Origin: Marivita sp.
GTDB taxonomy: Bacteria; Pseudomonadota; Alphaproteobacteria; Rhodobacterales; Rhodobacteraceae
DNA: 64,000 bases
Assembly (NCBI RefSeq): GCF_020055675.1
Contig: NZ_JAIPUS010000004.1
Span: 111,247-175,246 of the forward strand
Direction: 5' to 3'
Below the pieces are notes generated by a model, which saw only the letters and a list, made by a program, of their open reading frames with translations, ran no database searches and had not been told where the DNA came from. The translations under genes and the position numbers were made by a program. Position 1 is the first letter of the stretch. Every line of letters starts with the position of its first letter. Below are positions 9,258-18,484 of this stretch, in pieces.

Positions 9258-9538
9258 TCGGCAAATAACAGCCTTTCCATGGCGCCATGCCAGTTAATCT
9301 GACCATCATGCCAACTGCCTGCGGACGCCGACGAACAGTCGTGGCCCGACAAGGCTACCACCGGCATTGTCCAAATGGCCGCGATGGGCCGTTCCTGGTA
9401 TCATGGGGGCAGATCGAAGAACCGGTAAGCTATATCGAAAGCTGACACTTCAAGGAACTGGGAGCGAGAATAGCGACCCCCACACGCCACGATGGACACG
9501 GTTGACGTGTCACAACGAGATCAAGGGAGGATCTAATC

Positions 9539-10531
9539 ATGACAATCCAATTCGAACCGACGCACTGGCTGCCGAGCAGTACGGTCGCTGCACTTTCGGC
9601 CTGTGCCATTGCACTTTCCGCGCCTGTCATGGCGCAGGAGGCGTATCCATCAACCGACGAGACGCTGGACTGGACCATCGCCTTCGGACCGGGCGGCGGC
9701 AATGACATCATGGCCCGGACCATCATCGACATCCTGACCAAATACGATCTCTACCCGGGCGACGTCTCGGCCGAGAACCGTGCCGGCGGGTCTGGAGCTG
9801 TCGGTTGGGGCTATCTCTATGGGCAGGACGGAGACCCCTACGGCATCTCCACCACGTCGGGCAGTTTTGTCACAACGCCCTTGCAGGCCGACACACCCTG
9901 GCAACCCGAGGACTTCACCCCGGTCGCCTTGCTGGCGACAGATGACCTTGTTTTGGTCGTGAACGGTGACTCCGAGATCCAGAACATCGACGAATTCATC
10001 GCAATGGCAAAAGCCGAGCCGATGAATATAGGTGGCACAGGCACGGTGAATGTCGATTTCATCGTTCCGACGCTCTTTGCAGAAAAGGCGGGCTTCGAGT
10101 TCGATTACGTCTCGTTCAACTCCATGGCGGACCAGACGACAGCGCTGCTGTCTGGCGCATTGGATGCGATGGTCGGCAACCCCGGTGAAATTCTTGGCTT
10201 GATCGACGCTGGCGAATTGCGCCCGCTGGTCTTTTCCGGTCAGAGCACGCCCGATGCCTTGGGCGATACGCCGACGATGGGCGATGTTGGCTTCGATATC
10301 GGCGTGTCCATGCCCCGCGGCCTGATCCTGCCGCCGAATGTGCCCGAGGCGGCACAAGAGTGGTGGATCGGCACGATGCAGAAGGTGGTCGACACCCCGG
10401 AATGGGCGGAATACATCGCGTCCAACACGCTGACGCCGACCGTGATCTATGGCGAGGATTTCCGCACGTTCCTTGGTCAGACGAAGACCAATTTCGAATC
10501 CGTGCTGAAATCCGTCGGGGCCATCGAGTAA
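9539..10531 (+). CDS. tctC: Tripartite tricarboxylate transporter, substrate-binding protein
   Basis: A 330-residue periplasmic binding protein of the Bug/TctC family. The signal peptide ends near residue 32 (SAPVMAQ). Family marks are WTIAFGPGGGNDIMAR after the first strand, ENRAGGSGAVGW, and the C-terminal helix with FLGQTKTNFESVLKSVGAI. GGGAGG precedes the ATG at good spacing. It is the first gene of a tctC-tctB-tctA set, the standard order, and delivers a carboxylate to the TctAB membrane part. The substrate cannot be read from sequence; the downstream Ldh2-family dehydrogenase suggests a 2-hydroxy acid. Confidence 0.93.
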   Translation: MTIQFEPTHWLPSSTVAALSACAIALSAPVMAQEAYPSTDETLDWTIAFGPGGGNDIMARTIIDILTKYDLYPGDVSAENRAGGSGAVGWGYLYGQDGDPYGISTTSGSFVTTPLQADTPWQPEDFTPVALLATDDLVLVVNGDSEIQNIDEFIAMAKAEPMNIGGTGTVNVDFIVPTLFAEKAGFEFDYVSFNSMADQTTALLSGALDAMVGNPGEILGLIDAGELRPLVFSGQSTPDALGDTPTMGDVGFDIGVSMPRGLILPPNVPEAAQEWWIGTMQKVVDTPEWAEYIASNTLTPTVIYGEDFRTFLGQTKTNFESVLKSVGAIE

Positions 10532-10616
10532 CCATGCACCTGACCTGATCGGCTTTGCCGATACGAACCGGCCGCGCCACATGCGGCCGGTCACGTTTAC
10601 GCCGGAGGAAAAAGAC

Positions 10617-11069
10617 TTGAGGCTCGCGTTTTTGCTGGTCCTATTGGCCGGCGCAATCTTCTACACCTATGTCGCGTTCGTGGACCTGTCATTCATGACC
10701 CGGTCAGGACGGCTTGGGCCGGGATTCTTCCCGCGTATTGTCGGCGTTGCCGGCGTCTTCTTTGTCGGCTGGACGATTCTCGAGGCGCTGCGCGACCGCC
10801 AGGCCTTGCTGGTCGACCAGGCCGGTCAGCGCTGGTCAGACGCGGTCCTGCTGATCGCACTGGCGATCGGATATGCAGTGCTTTTGCGGCTCTTCGGAGG
10901 CTTTCCGGCGACAGTCGTGTATCTTGCGCTTGCCCTGTCGATCCTCAACCGCGGCCGATACCTGCAAAACGGTATCCTTGCACTGGCCATTCCGAGTGGT
11001 GTGTACCTGCTATTCGACCAATTCCTGAATGCGAACATGCCACCGGCGCTGTTTGATCTGACATTCTGA
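10617..11069 (+). CDS. tctB: Tripartite tricarboxylate transporter, small membrane subunit
   Basis: A protein of about 150 residues with four hydrophobic segments (FLLVLLAGAIFYTYVAF, PGFFPRIVGVAGVFFVGW, AVLLIALAIGYAVLLRLF, ILALAIPSGVYLLFDQF), the TctB pattern. I place the start at TTG 10617 because GGAGG at 10604-10608 is eight bases away; an in-frame ATG at 10581 has no comparable ribosome binding site. It is located between tctC and tctA, as in other TTT operons. Confidence 0.85.
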   Translation: MRLAFLLVLLAGAIFYTYVAFVDLSFMTRSGRLGPGFFPRIVGVAGVFFVGWTILEALRDRQALLVDQAGQRWSDAVLLIALAIGYAVLLRLFGGFPATVVYLALALSILNRGRYLQNGILALAIPSGVYLLFDQFLNANMPPALFDLTF

Positions 11070-11107
11070 CACTTTCGTGCTGCACGTGACCGACTGGAGC
11101 GAAACCA

Positions 11108-12634
11108 ATGGACATCTTTAGCGACCTGATCATGGGTCTGTCGATCGCGATCACGCCGATCAACCTCGTGTATCTTCTGCTTGGAGCTGCGATCGGAATG
11201 ATTGTCGGGGTGATCCCCGGCTTTGGCCCCTCTGCCGGGCTTGCGATCCTGTTGCCGATGACCTTCGGGATGGATCCGATCGGCGCCATCATGTTGCTGG
11301 CTGCGATCTATTACGGTGCCATGTACGGCGGGACCATCACCTCGATCCTGCTTAATACGCCCGGAGAAAGCGCCACTGTGGCAAGCACATTCGACGGCTT
11401 TCCGCTGGCCAAGAACGGGCGCGCCGGGCCGGCGCTTGTCATGCAGGCGGTCGCGTCTTTCGTGGGCGGCACGGTGGGCGTCATCCTGATCACTCTGCTG
11501 GCACCGATGTTTGCGCAGGTCTCGCGGAGTTTCGGTCCACCGGAATACTTCCTGCTGGCGCTCATGGGAATGCTGACCCTTATCGTGATGATCGGAGAGA
11601 ACTGGCGCCTCGGCATCATCTCGGCCCTTATCGGCTTTGCGCTTGGCACGGTCGGGGTCGACCTCGAGACAGGGCAGGGGCGCTACACGTTCGGCTCTGC
11701 CGAGTTGATCGGCGGTATCTATTTCATTCCCATCGCCATCGGCCTTTTCGGTCTCGGAGAGCTTTTCTACGCCTTCTACCAGGGCCTGCACCGGTTCGGC
11801 ACTGGGGGCATCGTCAATTACGAGAACGAGGACCGTTTCTGGCCGACCCGGATGGACTGGATTTCCACGCGCATGACAATGGCGCGGAATTCGGTGCTGG
11901 GCTTTGTCGTGGGTGTCATCCCGGGCGCAGGGGCCACGATCGCCTCGCTCATGGCCTATTCGACCGAACGGTCGCTGTCTAAAACACCCGAGAATTTCGG
12001 CAAGGGCGAGATGGCGGGCCTGGTCGCGCCCGAAACGGCCAACAACGCGGCTTCCTCCGGCGCCATGATCCCGCTCCTGACGCTGGGTATCCCGGGTTCG
12101 GCGTCGACTGCTGTGCTTTTGGCGGCATTTCTGCTCTGGGGCCTGCGTCCGGGGCCGCTCTTCATGGAGCAGAACCCCGAACTGGCCTGGGGGCTTATCG
12201 CGTCGATGTATCTGGGCAACATGGCGCTTCTGACGATCAGCATTTTCGCGATCCCGCTTTTCGTGCAAATCATCAAGGTGCCCTATCGAATCCTTGGACC
12301 GACCGTCATCGTGGTCTGTGCGCTTGGCACGTTCAGTGTGAACGCATCCTTCATCGAACTTTACATCATGTTCGCCGCAGGCATTGTCGGGTTCTTCATG
12401 CGTCTTTACGGGTTTTCCGCCGCAGCACTCGTGCTGGCATTGGTGCTGGGTCCCTTGGCCGAAGAAGCTTTGCGCCAGACCCTGACCATCTCTCGTGGGT
12501 CCTTCATGATCTTCGTCGAACGACCGGCCTCGGTCTGGATCATTCTCGTGACACTAATGCTCGTGGTGATGTTGCCCTTGCTCAACCGGATCGGAAAAAA
12601 AGCACAGATGGTCAAGAAACTCGATGCCGGGTGA
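11108..12634 (+). CDS. tctA: Tripartite tricarboxylate transporter, large permease
   Basis: A 508-residue membrane protein with about twelve helices. It shows the family signatures VGVIPGFGPSAGLAILLPMT near the N-terminus, ITSILLNTPGESA, the repeat-related VGVIPGAGATIASLMAY, and TLGIPGSASTAVLLAAF. These PG-rich loops form the substrate path in TctA. The stop overlaps the start of the downstream dehydrogenase gene, so transport and first oxidation are probably translationally coupled. Confidence 0.95.
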   Translation: MDIFSDLIMGLSIAITPINLVYLLLGAAIGMIVGVIPGFGPSAGLAILLPMTFGMDPIGAIMLLAAIYYGAMYGGTITSILLNTPGESATVASTFDGFPLAKNGRAGPALVMQAVASFVGGTVGVILITLLAPMFAQVSRSFGPPEYFLLALMGMLTLIVMIGENWRLGIISALIGFALGTVGVDLETGQGRYTFGSAELIGGIYFIPIAIGLFGLGELFYAFYQGLHRFGTGGIVNYENEDRFWPTRMDWISTRMTMARNSVLGFVVGVIPGAGATIASLMAYSTERSLSKTPENFGKGEMAGLVAPETANNAASSGAMIPLLTLGIPGSASTAVLLAAFLLWGLRPGPLFMEQNPELAWGLIASMYLGNMALLTISIFAIPLFVQIIKVPYRILGPTVIVVCALGTFSVNASFIELYIMFAAGIVGFFMRLYGFSAAALVLALVLGPLAEEALRQTLTISRGSFMIFVERPASVWIILVTLMLVVMLPLLNRIGKKAQMVKKLDAG

Positions 12635-13655
12635 GGTCACGATCCCGGCGGAGGAGGCCCGTGACCTTGCGGCAAGCGCTTTTGCCCGACTGGATGTGCC
12701 ACCCGACGGTGCACAAGCCGCAGCGGAGAGTCTTGTCCTGACTGAAATGATGGGGCTGCCCACCCACGGGTTGAGCCGCGTCATCACCTATTGCGATCGC
12801 ATAACGGCGGGGGGGATCGATCCGAGTGCCGTCGTCAAGGTGCAGGCTCCCGCGCTTGCCCTGCGTCATGTCGATGGCTGTGACGGTCTGGGTCCGGTCA
12901 CCGCGATGCGCGCATTGACCGAAGGTCAGAAGGCCGCGTGTGCGGCAGGGGTCGGCGCGGTCTTTCTGCGGGGCGTGACACATGTAGGTGCCCTGGTGCC
13001 TTATCTCTGGCTTGCGACGCAGGCGGGCTTTGCAACCCTTGTCACTACGGCCACGGCGCCGATGATTGCCCCGGCCGGCGGACGACAGCCGCTGATCGGC
13101 AACAACCCGATCGGCATAGGCGTCCCAATCGACGGGCGCGATCCGGTGCTTCTCGATATCGCGCTCTCGATGGCGTCCCGGTCGCGTGTGCGCGGGGCGC
13201 GGGACGCTGGTCGGGCTATCCCGAGCGATTGGGCACTGGATGTCGATGGCAGGCCGACAACCGATCCGCAGGCAGCGCTGAGCGGTGTCTTGCAGGCGAT
13301 CGGCGGCCCGAAAGGAGCGAACCTGGCGCTGAGCCTGGACCTTTTCGCCGCCACCCTTGGAGGTGGAAAGATGCTCGGGCAGGTCGCCGATCAGCACAAG
13401 GACCCGTCAAAGACCCAGGGCTTCAGTATGATGTTCCTGCTGATCGACGCAAATTCGCTTTGCGGCATCATCGGGCCGAATGACACTGTGGACGAAGCGC
13501 TGGAGCAGATCGTGCAAAGCCCAGCTGCAGACCCGGCCACACCCGTCCGCCTGCCCGGTGCCCGCGCGGTGGCGCAGATGCGACAGGCAGAGCGCCGGGG
13601 TCTTTCCATACCTGCGGTTCTGCTGGAAAAGCTCGAAAAACTGTCGAGAGACTAG
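12624..13655 (+). CDS. Ldh family (malate/L-lactate/sulfolactate-type) oxidoreductase
   Basis: A 343-residue member of the Ldh2/MDH2 family of NAD(P)-dependent 2-hydroxyacid dehydrogenases. Seen marks are the catalytic-region MMGLPTHGLSRV near residue 45, GVGAVFLRGVTHVGAL, APAGGRQPLIGNNPIGIGVP, and GGKMLGQVADQ. Family members act on malate, lactate, sulfolactate or ureidoglycolate, so the exact substrate is open. It overlaps tctA by 11 bp. Its TAG stop shares bases with the stop of the convergent thioesterase gene. No genes for sulfolactate lyase are present nearby, which weakens that option. Confidence 0.88.
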   Translation: MPGEVTIPAEEARDLAASAFARLDVPPDGAQAAAESLVLTEMMGLPTHGLSRVITYCDRITAGGIDPSAVVKVQAPALALRHVDGCDGLGPVTAMRALTEGQKAACAAGVGAVFLRGVTHVGALVPYLWLATQAGFATLVTTATAPMIAPAGGRQPLIGNNPIGIGVPIDGRDPVLLDIALSMASRSRVRGARDAGRAIPSDWALDVDGRPTTDPQAALSGVLQAIGGPKGANLALSLDLFAATLGGGKMLGQVADQHKDPSKTQGFSMMFLLIDANSLCGIIGPNDTVDEALEQIVQSPAADPATPVRLPGARAVAQMRQAERRGLSIPAVLLEKLEKLSRD

Positions 13656-14116
13656 GGCATTTTCCATGTCGCGGTCGCAACCGCGGCCAGCTTGCCTGCG
13701 TCGTCCCACAAGCGGCTTTCCATAAACGAGATCGACCGCCCGCGTTTCAAAAAACGGCCTTCGCAGGTGGCGTGGCCATGGGTGACCGGGCGCATGAATT
13801 GCAGCTTCATTTCGATGGTCGCTCCCGGGCCCTGTATCTTGTTGATGAGGTGCCCCATCGAAATGTCCATCGCCGACGCCATGACGCCGCCGTGCAAGGA
13901 ACCCTGCGGATTGCGGAGCATGTCCGTCACTTCGAACCTGACGCGGCAGACCTCCTTGTCGGGTGCAGCCGCATCTTGGGGAAGATAGGTGAATTCAAGC
14001 CCGAGAAACCGGGCCAGAAAGAATATTTCAAAGGCCTGCTCGTGATCGTTCAGGGCGGTCTCGAACTGCGTGCGCGCCTGCGTTTCGGCGACCCTCTTGG
14101 GGCTGTCGCTACTCAT
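13652..14116 (-). CDS. PaaI-family hotdog thioesterase
   Basis: About 154 residues with the hotdog-fold active-site segment NPQGSLHGGVMASAMDISMG and the downstream MKLQFMRPVTHGHATCEGR, typical of PaaI/YbgC-like acyl-CoA thioesterases. The ATG at 14116 overlaps the stop of the enoyl-CoA hydratase gene, so the start is fixed by coupling. It is the last gene of the CoA-transferase/hydratase/thioesterase operon and probably releases free acid from an acyl-CoA made there. It is convergent with, and shares stop bases with, the dehydrogenase gene. Confidence 0.88.
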   Translation of the reverse strand: MSSDSPKRVAETQARTQFETALNDHEQAFEIFFLARFLGLEFTYLPQDAAAPDKEVCRVRFEVTDMLRNPQGSLHGGVMASAMDISMGHLINKIQGPGATIEMKLQFMRPVTHGHATCEGRFLKRGRSISFMESRLWDDAGKLAAVATATWKMP

Positions 14117-14901
14117 TACGCCCCGACAAAGTTTGGCTTGCGTTTCTCCATGAACGCCTTGCGGCCTTCCTTGTAATCCTCGCTCTCGAAACAGGCCTGC
14201 ACGCGGCGGGCACATTCCTCGCGATTCGTCTTGTTTTCCGGTGCCATGATCTGGCTGACGATATATTTCACCGAATCCACGGTCATCGGGGCATTCTCCG
14301 CAATCATCTGCGCGGTTTCTTCCGCCACGGTTTTGACCTGGTCATCCGGGACCACACGGTTGACCAGCCCCATGTCTTTGGCTTCGGCCGAGGTGAAGCG
14401 ACGCGCGGTGAAAAAGATTTCCTTGGCAAAAGTAGGGCCGACGACGTTCACCAACCGGGTGATGCCTTCATAGCCATAGCCCAGGCCCAACTTGGCCGCA
14501 GGCACGGCGAATTGGGATTTCTCTCCACAGATCCGCAAATCACAGCTGAGGGACAGGGCCACGCCGCCGCCAATGCAATAGCCGTCAATCTGGGCGATGG
14601 TTGGTTTGGGAAACGCCTCGATGCTGTCATAGACCCGCTTGGTTGCGGCGTTGTACTGCGCAACCGCCTCGACGCTGGCACGTTCGGTCTCGAATTTCGA
14701 AATGTCGGCACCCGAGACGAAGGCCTTGCCGCCCGCGCCCGACAGGATGAGAATACGCACGCTGTCGTCGGCTGCAAAGCGCGCCGTCGCGGATTCGACC
14801 GCTTCCCACATCTCGAGCGACACCGCGTTGCGCTTTTCCGGCTGGTTGAAGATGATGCGGGCAATATTGCCCGATTGCTCGATCAGGATCTTGTCGGTCA
14901 T
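14116..14901 (-). CDS. Enoyl-CoA hydratase/isomerase family protein
   Basis: A crotonase-fold protein of 261 residues counted from the ATG at 14901, which has GAGGA upstream; a GTG eleven codons earlier is possible. The CoA-binding and oxyanion-hole segments are AGGKAFVSGADISKFET and DGYCIGGGVALSLSCDLRI. The common hydratase Glu pair cannot be assigned with certainty, so the reaction could be hydration, isomerisation or another crotonase chemistry. It lies between a CoA-transferase and a thioesterase gene in one operon. Confidence 0.9.
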   Translation of the reverse strand: MTDKILIEQSGNIARIIFNQPEKRNAVSLEMWEAVESATARFAADDSVRILILSGAGGKAFVSGADISKFETERASVEAVAQYNAATKRVYDSIEAFPKPTIAQIDGYCIGGGVALSLSCDLRICGEKSQFAVPAAKLGLGYGYEGITRLVNVVGPTFAKEIFFTARRFTSAEAKDMGLVNRVVPDDQVKTVAEETAQMIAENAPMTVDSVKYIVSQIMAPENKTNREECARRVQACFESEDYKEGRKAFMEKRKPNFVGA

Positions 14902-14923
14902 GTCGTGTGTTTCCTCGTGTTCG

Positions 14924-16138
14924 TCATGTGGCACCTGACGCCTTCATGTCGGCTATTTCAGCTTCGGACAGGCCAATTTCAGACAGGATTTCAAAGCTGT
15001 GTTGACCCGCGGTCGGCGGGGGCGTGGCGATGTGGCTTGGCGTGCGGCTCATCAGGATGGGTTGGCCCACAAGTTCCGTATCACCGCGTTCCTGGCTTTT
15101 GACGGGTTGAGCAAGACCCAGATGCCGGACCTGGGGTTCGGAAAAGACCTCCCCGATATCGTTGATCTCTCCTGCGGGCACCCCGGCGCGTGTGAAGAGT
15201 TCGATCCAATGTGCGGTTGTCGCGGATTGCAGGATGGCCTCGATCTCGGCGCCCAATGCGTCGCGGTGTTCCGACCGCGCCGGCGGGGTGGCGTAGCGGT
15301 CATCGGTCAACCAGTCTTCGCGGTCGAGCGTCTTGGCAAAGTTTGTCCATATGTTGTTGCCGGTCACGGCGATGTTCATGTAGCCATCCGCCGTGCGGAA
15401 AACGCCTGTCGGGATCGAGGTCGGATGATTGTTGCCCGCCTGTTTGGGAACATCGCCATCCATCAGGTAGCGGGCGGCCTGAAAATCGAGCATGAAGACC
15501 TGTGCTTGCAGAAGCGACGTCTGAATCCATTGCCCCTTGCCGGAGGTGGCCCGTTCGAACAGCGCGATCAGGATGCCTTGCGCGGCGAACAGCCCGGCGC
15601 AGAGATCGGCGATCGGGATGCCGGCCCGCATCGGTCCTTCACCGGGTTTGCCGGTGATCGACATCAATCCGCCCATGCCCTGCGCTATCTGGTCAAAGCC
15701 GGGACGATCGGCCAGCGGACCGTCCTGACCGAAGCCCGAGATGGACGCGTAGATCAGGCCGGGGTTGGTCTTTGACAGCGTGTCGTAGTCGATCCCGAGG
15801 CGGGTCTTCACGGCGGGCCGGAAGTTTTCGACGATGATATCCGCCGTCTCTGCCAGCTTGAGAAAAGCTGAAAGCCCGGCCTCGGCCTTGAGGTCCAGCG
15901 TCAAGCTGCGCTTGTTGCGGTGCAGGTTCTGGAAGTCGGGGCCGGAGCGGGGCCCTCCGAACTGGGCGGTATCGACCGGCGTCTCGATCTTGATGACATC
16001 AGCGCCCCAATCGGCGAGCTGGCGCACGCAGGTCGGGCCTGAGCGCACCCGGGTGAGGTCAAGGACACGCAACCCGTTCAAGGCGGTGCTGGGCGGCACA
16101 TCCGCCTTGGATGCGAAAGGACGTTCCGGTTTTGTCAT
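14924..16138 (-). CDS. CaiB/BaiF family (class III) CoA-transferase
   Basis: About 404 residues from the ATG at 16138 (AGGAAG upstream). It opens with the family signature LNGLRVLDLTRVRSGP and has IKIETP, NKRSLTLDLK and the catalytic-Asp segment GFGQDGPLADRPGFDQIAQ. Such enzymes move CoA between organic acids such as oxalate, succinate or carnitine. It is the first gene of the minus-strand operon with hydratase and thioesterase, and is divergent from the GntR regulator, which is thus a likely controller. Confidence 0.92.
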   Translation of the reverse strand: MTKPERPFASKADVPPSTALNGLRVLDLTRVRSGPTCVRQLADWGADVIKIETPVDTAQFGGPRSGPDFQNLHRNKRSLTLDLKAEAGLSAFLKLAETADIIVENFRPAVKTRLGIDYDTLSKTNPGLIYASISGFGQDGPLADRPGFDQIAQGMGGLMSITGKPGEGPMRAGIPIADLCAGLFAAQGILIALFERATSGKGQWIQTSLLQAQVFMLDFQAARYLMDGDVPKQAGNNHPTSIPTGVFRTADGYMNIAVTGNNIWTNFAKTLDREDWLTDDRYATPPARSEHRDALGAEIEAILQSATTAHWIELFTRAGVPAGEINDIGEVFSEPQVRHLGLAQPVKSQERGDTELVGQPILMSRTPSHIATPPPTAGQHSFEILSEIGLSEAEIADMKASGAT

Positions 16139-16209
16139 TTTGCTTCCTGCGATGGTTCGAGTTCTGCTATTGACTAATACAGTTCTCATCAAATGACAAC
16201 AATATGTTG

Positions 16210-16221
16210 ATTGTTGACAAT
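16210..16221. promoter_or_regulatory. Candidate MatR/GntR-type operator ATTGTTGACAAT
   Basis: The 12-mer ATTGT-TG-ACAAT is a palindrome with a two-base centre, lying 34 bp upstream of the GntR start and about 70 bp upstream of the divergent CoA-transferase start. FCD-type GntR regulators such as MatR bind similar short TTGT..ACAA palindromes. Ten bases are repeated exactly at 9247-9256. The TTGACA within it may also be a -35 element. Confidence 0.5.
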
Positions 16222-16254
16222 ATAAACCGGGTGGCAGAAAAAAGGGACATGACC

Positions 16255-16947
16255 ATGAAGGCGAAATTGATCGGAGTTGGACGCGCCACGCTTGCCCAGG
16301 AAGCCCGGGCGGAGATTGAACGCATGATCACCGAAGGCGAGTTGACCGCAGGGGAAAAGCTCAATGAGCTCGACCTGTCGATGTTGATGGGGGTCAGTCG
16401 CGGCACGGTCCGAGAAGCCATCCGGTCGCTTGCCGATTCCGGGCTCGTCGATCTGATCGCCAACCGTGGCGCTTTTGTGCATGAAACCACCCTGTCCGAA
16501 GTGCAGAACCTGTACGAATTGCGGGGGGCGATCTTCGCCATGGCCTGCGCCGCCGCTGCACGCCGTGTGGGCACCGGTGAAGAGCGCGACCTTGCCGCTG
16601 CACTTGCCGTCAATATTGATAAGATGGAAGGCGCGCAGGAAACCGAGGAACTGGCGACCTACTATGCGCTCAATATCGAATTTCACGACATGCTGATGGC
16701 CGCTGCGGGCAACCCCAAGGCCAAGGTGATCTATGACAACATCAAGCGCGAGATGCACCTGTTTCGCCGCAAGGGCCTGTCGATCGCATCGAACATCGCC
16801 CGCTCGCTGGAAGAACACCGGGTCATCGCCGATGCGGTCACCGCCGGCAACGAGGCCGCAGCACGGGATGCCGCAAACGCGCATATACAGCGGGGCTTTG
16901 ATCGCTACATGATCACTGCGGGCCGCAGCCGAGAGACAGAGAAATAG
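16255..16947 (+). CDS. GntR family (FCD subfamily) transcriptional regulator, MatR-like
   Basis: About 230 residues. The N-terminal winged helix has GELTAGEKLNELDLSMLMGV and SRGTVREAIRSLADSGLVD, and a C-terminal FCD ligand-binding domain carries the metal-site pattern NIEFHDMLMAAAGN and SLEEHRVIADAV, with a late His in NAHIQRGF. The ATG at 16255 is spaced best from AAGGG; 16249 is an alternative. It lies directly before the malonyl-CoA synthetase gene, the arrangement of matR-matB in rhizobia, and is divergent from the CoA-transferase operon. It probably senses a small dicarboxylate. Confidence 0.88.
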   Translation: MKAKLIGVGRATLAQEARAEIERMITEGELTAGEKLNELDLSMLMGVSRGTVREAIRSLADSGLVDLIANRGAFVHETTLSEVQNLYELRGAIFAMACAAAARRVGTGEERDLAAALAVNIDKMEGAQETEELATYYALNIEFHDMLMAAAGNPKAKVIYDNIKREMHLFRRKGLSIASNIARSLEEHRVIADAVTAGNEAAARDAANAHIQRGFDRYMITAGRSRETEK

Positions 16948-16960
16948 GAGAGTTTAGGAC

Positions 16961-18484
16961 GTGAGCAACCCACTTTACGACGCCCTGATCGCACCCCACC
17001 GGGGACAGGCGACAGATTTCCTGCATTTGCAGGACGGGACGACCCTGACCTACGCGGATTTCGTCAATCTTTCCGGACGCTATGCCGCCGCCCTGCATGA
17101 TCTGGGCATCTCGCCGGGGGACCGGGTTGCGGTTCATGTTCAGAAATCGGCGGATGCGCTGGCGCTTTACGCCGCTTGTCTGCAATCGGGTGCGGTGTAT
17201 CTGCCGCTGAACACCGCCTATACGGCGACAGAGCTGGCCTATTTCATCGCCGATAGCGAGGCGGCTTTGTTTGTTTGCGATCCCTCCGAAACTGAAGAAG
17301 TCACGCCGATTGCCGAACAGAACGGCGCCATCCTGCGAACCATGAATGCGTCCGGCGCCGGCACGCTCAGGGACGAGGCGGTCAAGCGGTCGGTCCGCAC
17401 CGAGGTGGTGGCGCGAGACGCAGACGATATTGCCGCGCTGCTCTACACCTCTGGCACGACGGGCCGGTCCAAGGGGGCGATGCTGACCCATCGCAACCTC
17501 CTGTCGAACGCCGAATCCCTTGTCGAGATATGGCGCTTTACCGACCGCGATGTGTTGTTGCATGCCTTGCCGATTTTCCACAGCCACGGGCTTTTCGTGG
17601 CTTCGAACGTGACGCTCCTTGCCGGGGGCGCGATGATCTGGCTACCAAAATTCGACGCCGATACGGTGATTGCGCAGCTGCCGCGCGCGACCTCGATGAT
17701 GGGCGTTCCCACTTTCTACACCCGGCTTCTGGACGATGCGCGGTTCGACCGCGCACTGACAGAACATATGCGGGTCTTCATTTCGGGGTCTGCGCCGCTT
17801 CTGGAAGAAACGCACGAGCGGTTCGAAGCCTGCACCGGGCACCGTATCCTCGAACGCTACGGCATGACCGAGACCAGCATGAACAGCTCCAACCCCTATG
17901 ATGGGGACAGGCGGGCGGGAACGGTCGGGTTCCCGCTGCCGGGGGTCGAGGCCAAGGTTTGCGATCCGAAAACCGGTGCTACTCTGCCCTCTGGCGAAAT
18001 CGGCGTACTGGAGGTGCGCGGGCCAAACGTGTTCAAGGGCTATTGGAAAATGCCCGAGAAGACCGCCGAGGAATTGCGGGAAGACGGGTTCTTCATCACC
18101 GGCGACCTCGCCCGGATCGACGCGGATGGGTATATCTCGATTGTCGGGCGCGGCAAGGACCTGATCATTTCGGGCGGCTACAACATCTATCCCAAGGAAA
18201 TCGAGATGTTCCTCGATGACCTGCCGGGTGTTCTCGAAAGCGCTGTTGTCGGTGCGCCGCATCCTGATTTCGGTGAAAGCGTGGTGGCAGTCCTGGTGCC
18301 GGACGGGGCGGGCAACCTCGATCTCGAAGCGATCGAGGCAGAGGTGAAAGACAAGTTGGCCGGCTTCAAGCGCCCGCGTCATTTCGAGATCATGGAGGCG
18401 CTCCCTCGGAACACGATGGGAAAGGTTCAAAAGAACGAGCTGCGCACGCGGTTCAGGGATATCTTCCAACTCTCGAAGGTCTGA
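16961..18484 (+). CDS. matB: Malonyl-CoA synthetase (malonate--CoA ligase)
   Basis: A 507-residue ANL-superfamily ligase starting at GTG 16961 behind AGGAG. It has the AMP-binding loop LLYTSGTTGRSKGAMLTHRN, the adenylate region RYGMTETSMNSSNPYDG with the RRAGTVGFPLPGV extension characteristic of malonyl/methylmalonyl-CoA synthetases, FFITGDLARID, and the C-terminal catalytic Lys in PRNTMGKVQKNELR. It converts malonate, ATP and CoA into malonyl-CoA. No malonyl-CoA decarboxylase gene is in the window, so downstream use may be fatty-acid synthesis or a decarboxylase elsewhere. Confidence 0.9.
   Translation: MSNPLYDALIAPHRGQATDFLHLQDGTTLTYADFVNLSGRYAAALHDLGISPGDRVAVHVQKSADALALYAACLQSGAVYLPLNTAYTATELAYFIADSEAALFVCDPSETEEVTPIAEQNGAILRTMNASGAGTLRDEAVKRSVRTEVVARDADDIAALLYTSGTTGRSKGAMLTHRNLLSNAESLVEIWRFTDRDVLLHALPIFHSHGLFVASNVTLLAGGAMIWLPKFDADTVIAQLPRATSMMGVPTFYTRLLDDARFDRALTEHMRVFISGSAPLLEETHERFEACTGHRILERYGMTETSMNSSNPYDGDRRAGTVGFPLPGVEAKVCDPKTGATLPSGEIGVLEVRGPNVFKGYWKMPEKTAEELREDGFFITGDLARIDADGYISIVGRGKDLIISGGYNIYPKEIEMFLDDLPGVLESAVVGAPHPDFGESVVAVLVPDGAGNLDLEAIEAEVKDKLAGFKRPRHFEIMEALPRNTMGKVQKNELRTRFRDIFQLSKV

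Noticed and set aside
10826..12268. 480-codon minus-strand frame opposite tctB/tctA
   Set aside because: Antisense shadow of a hydrophobic permease gene; no ribosome binding site or known domain.
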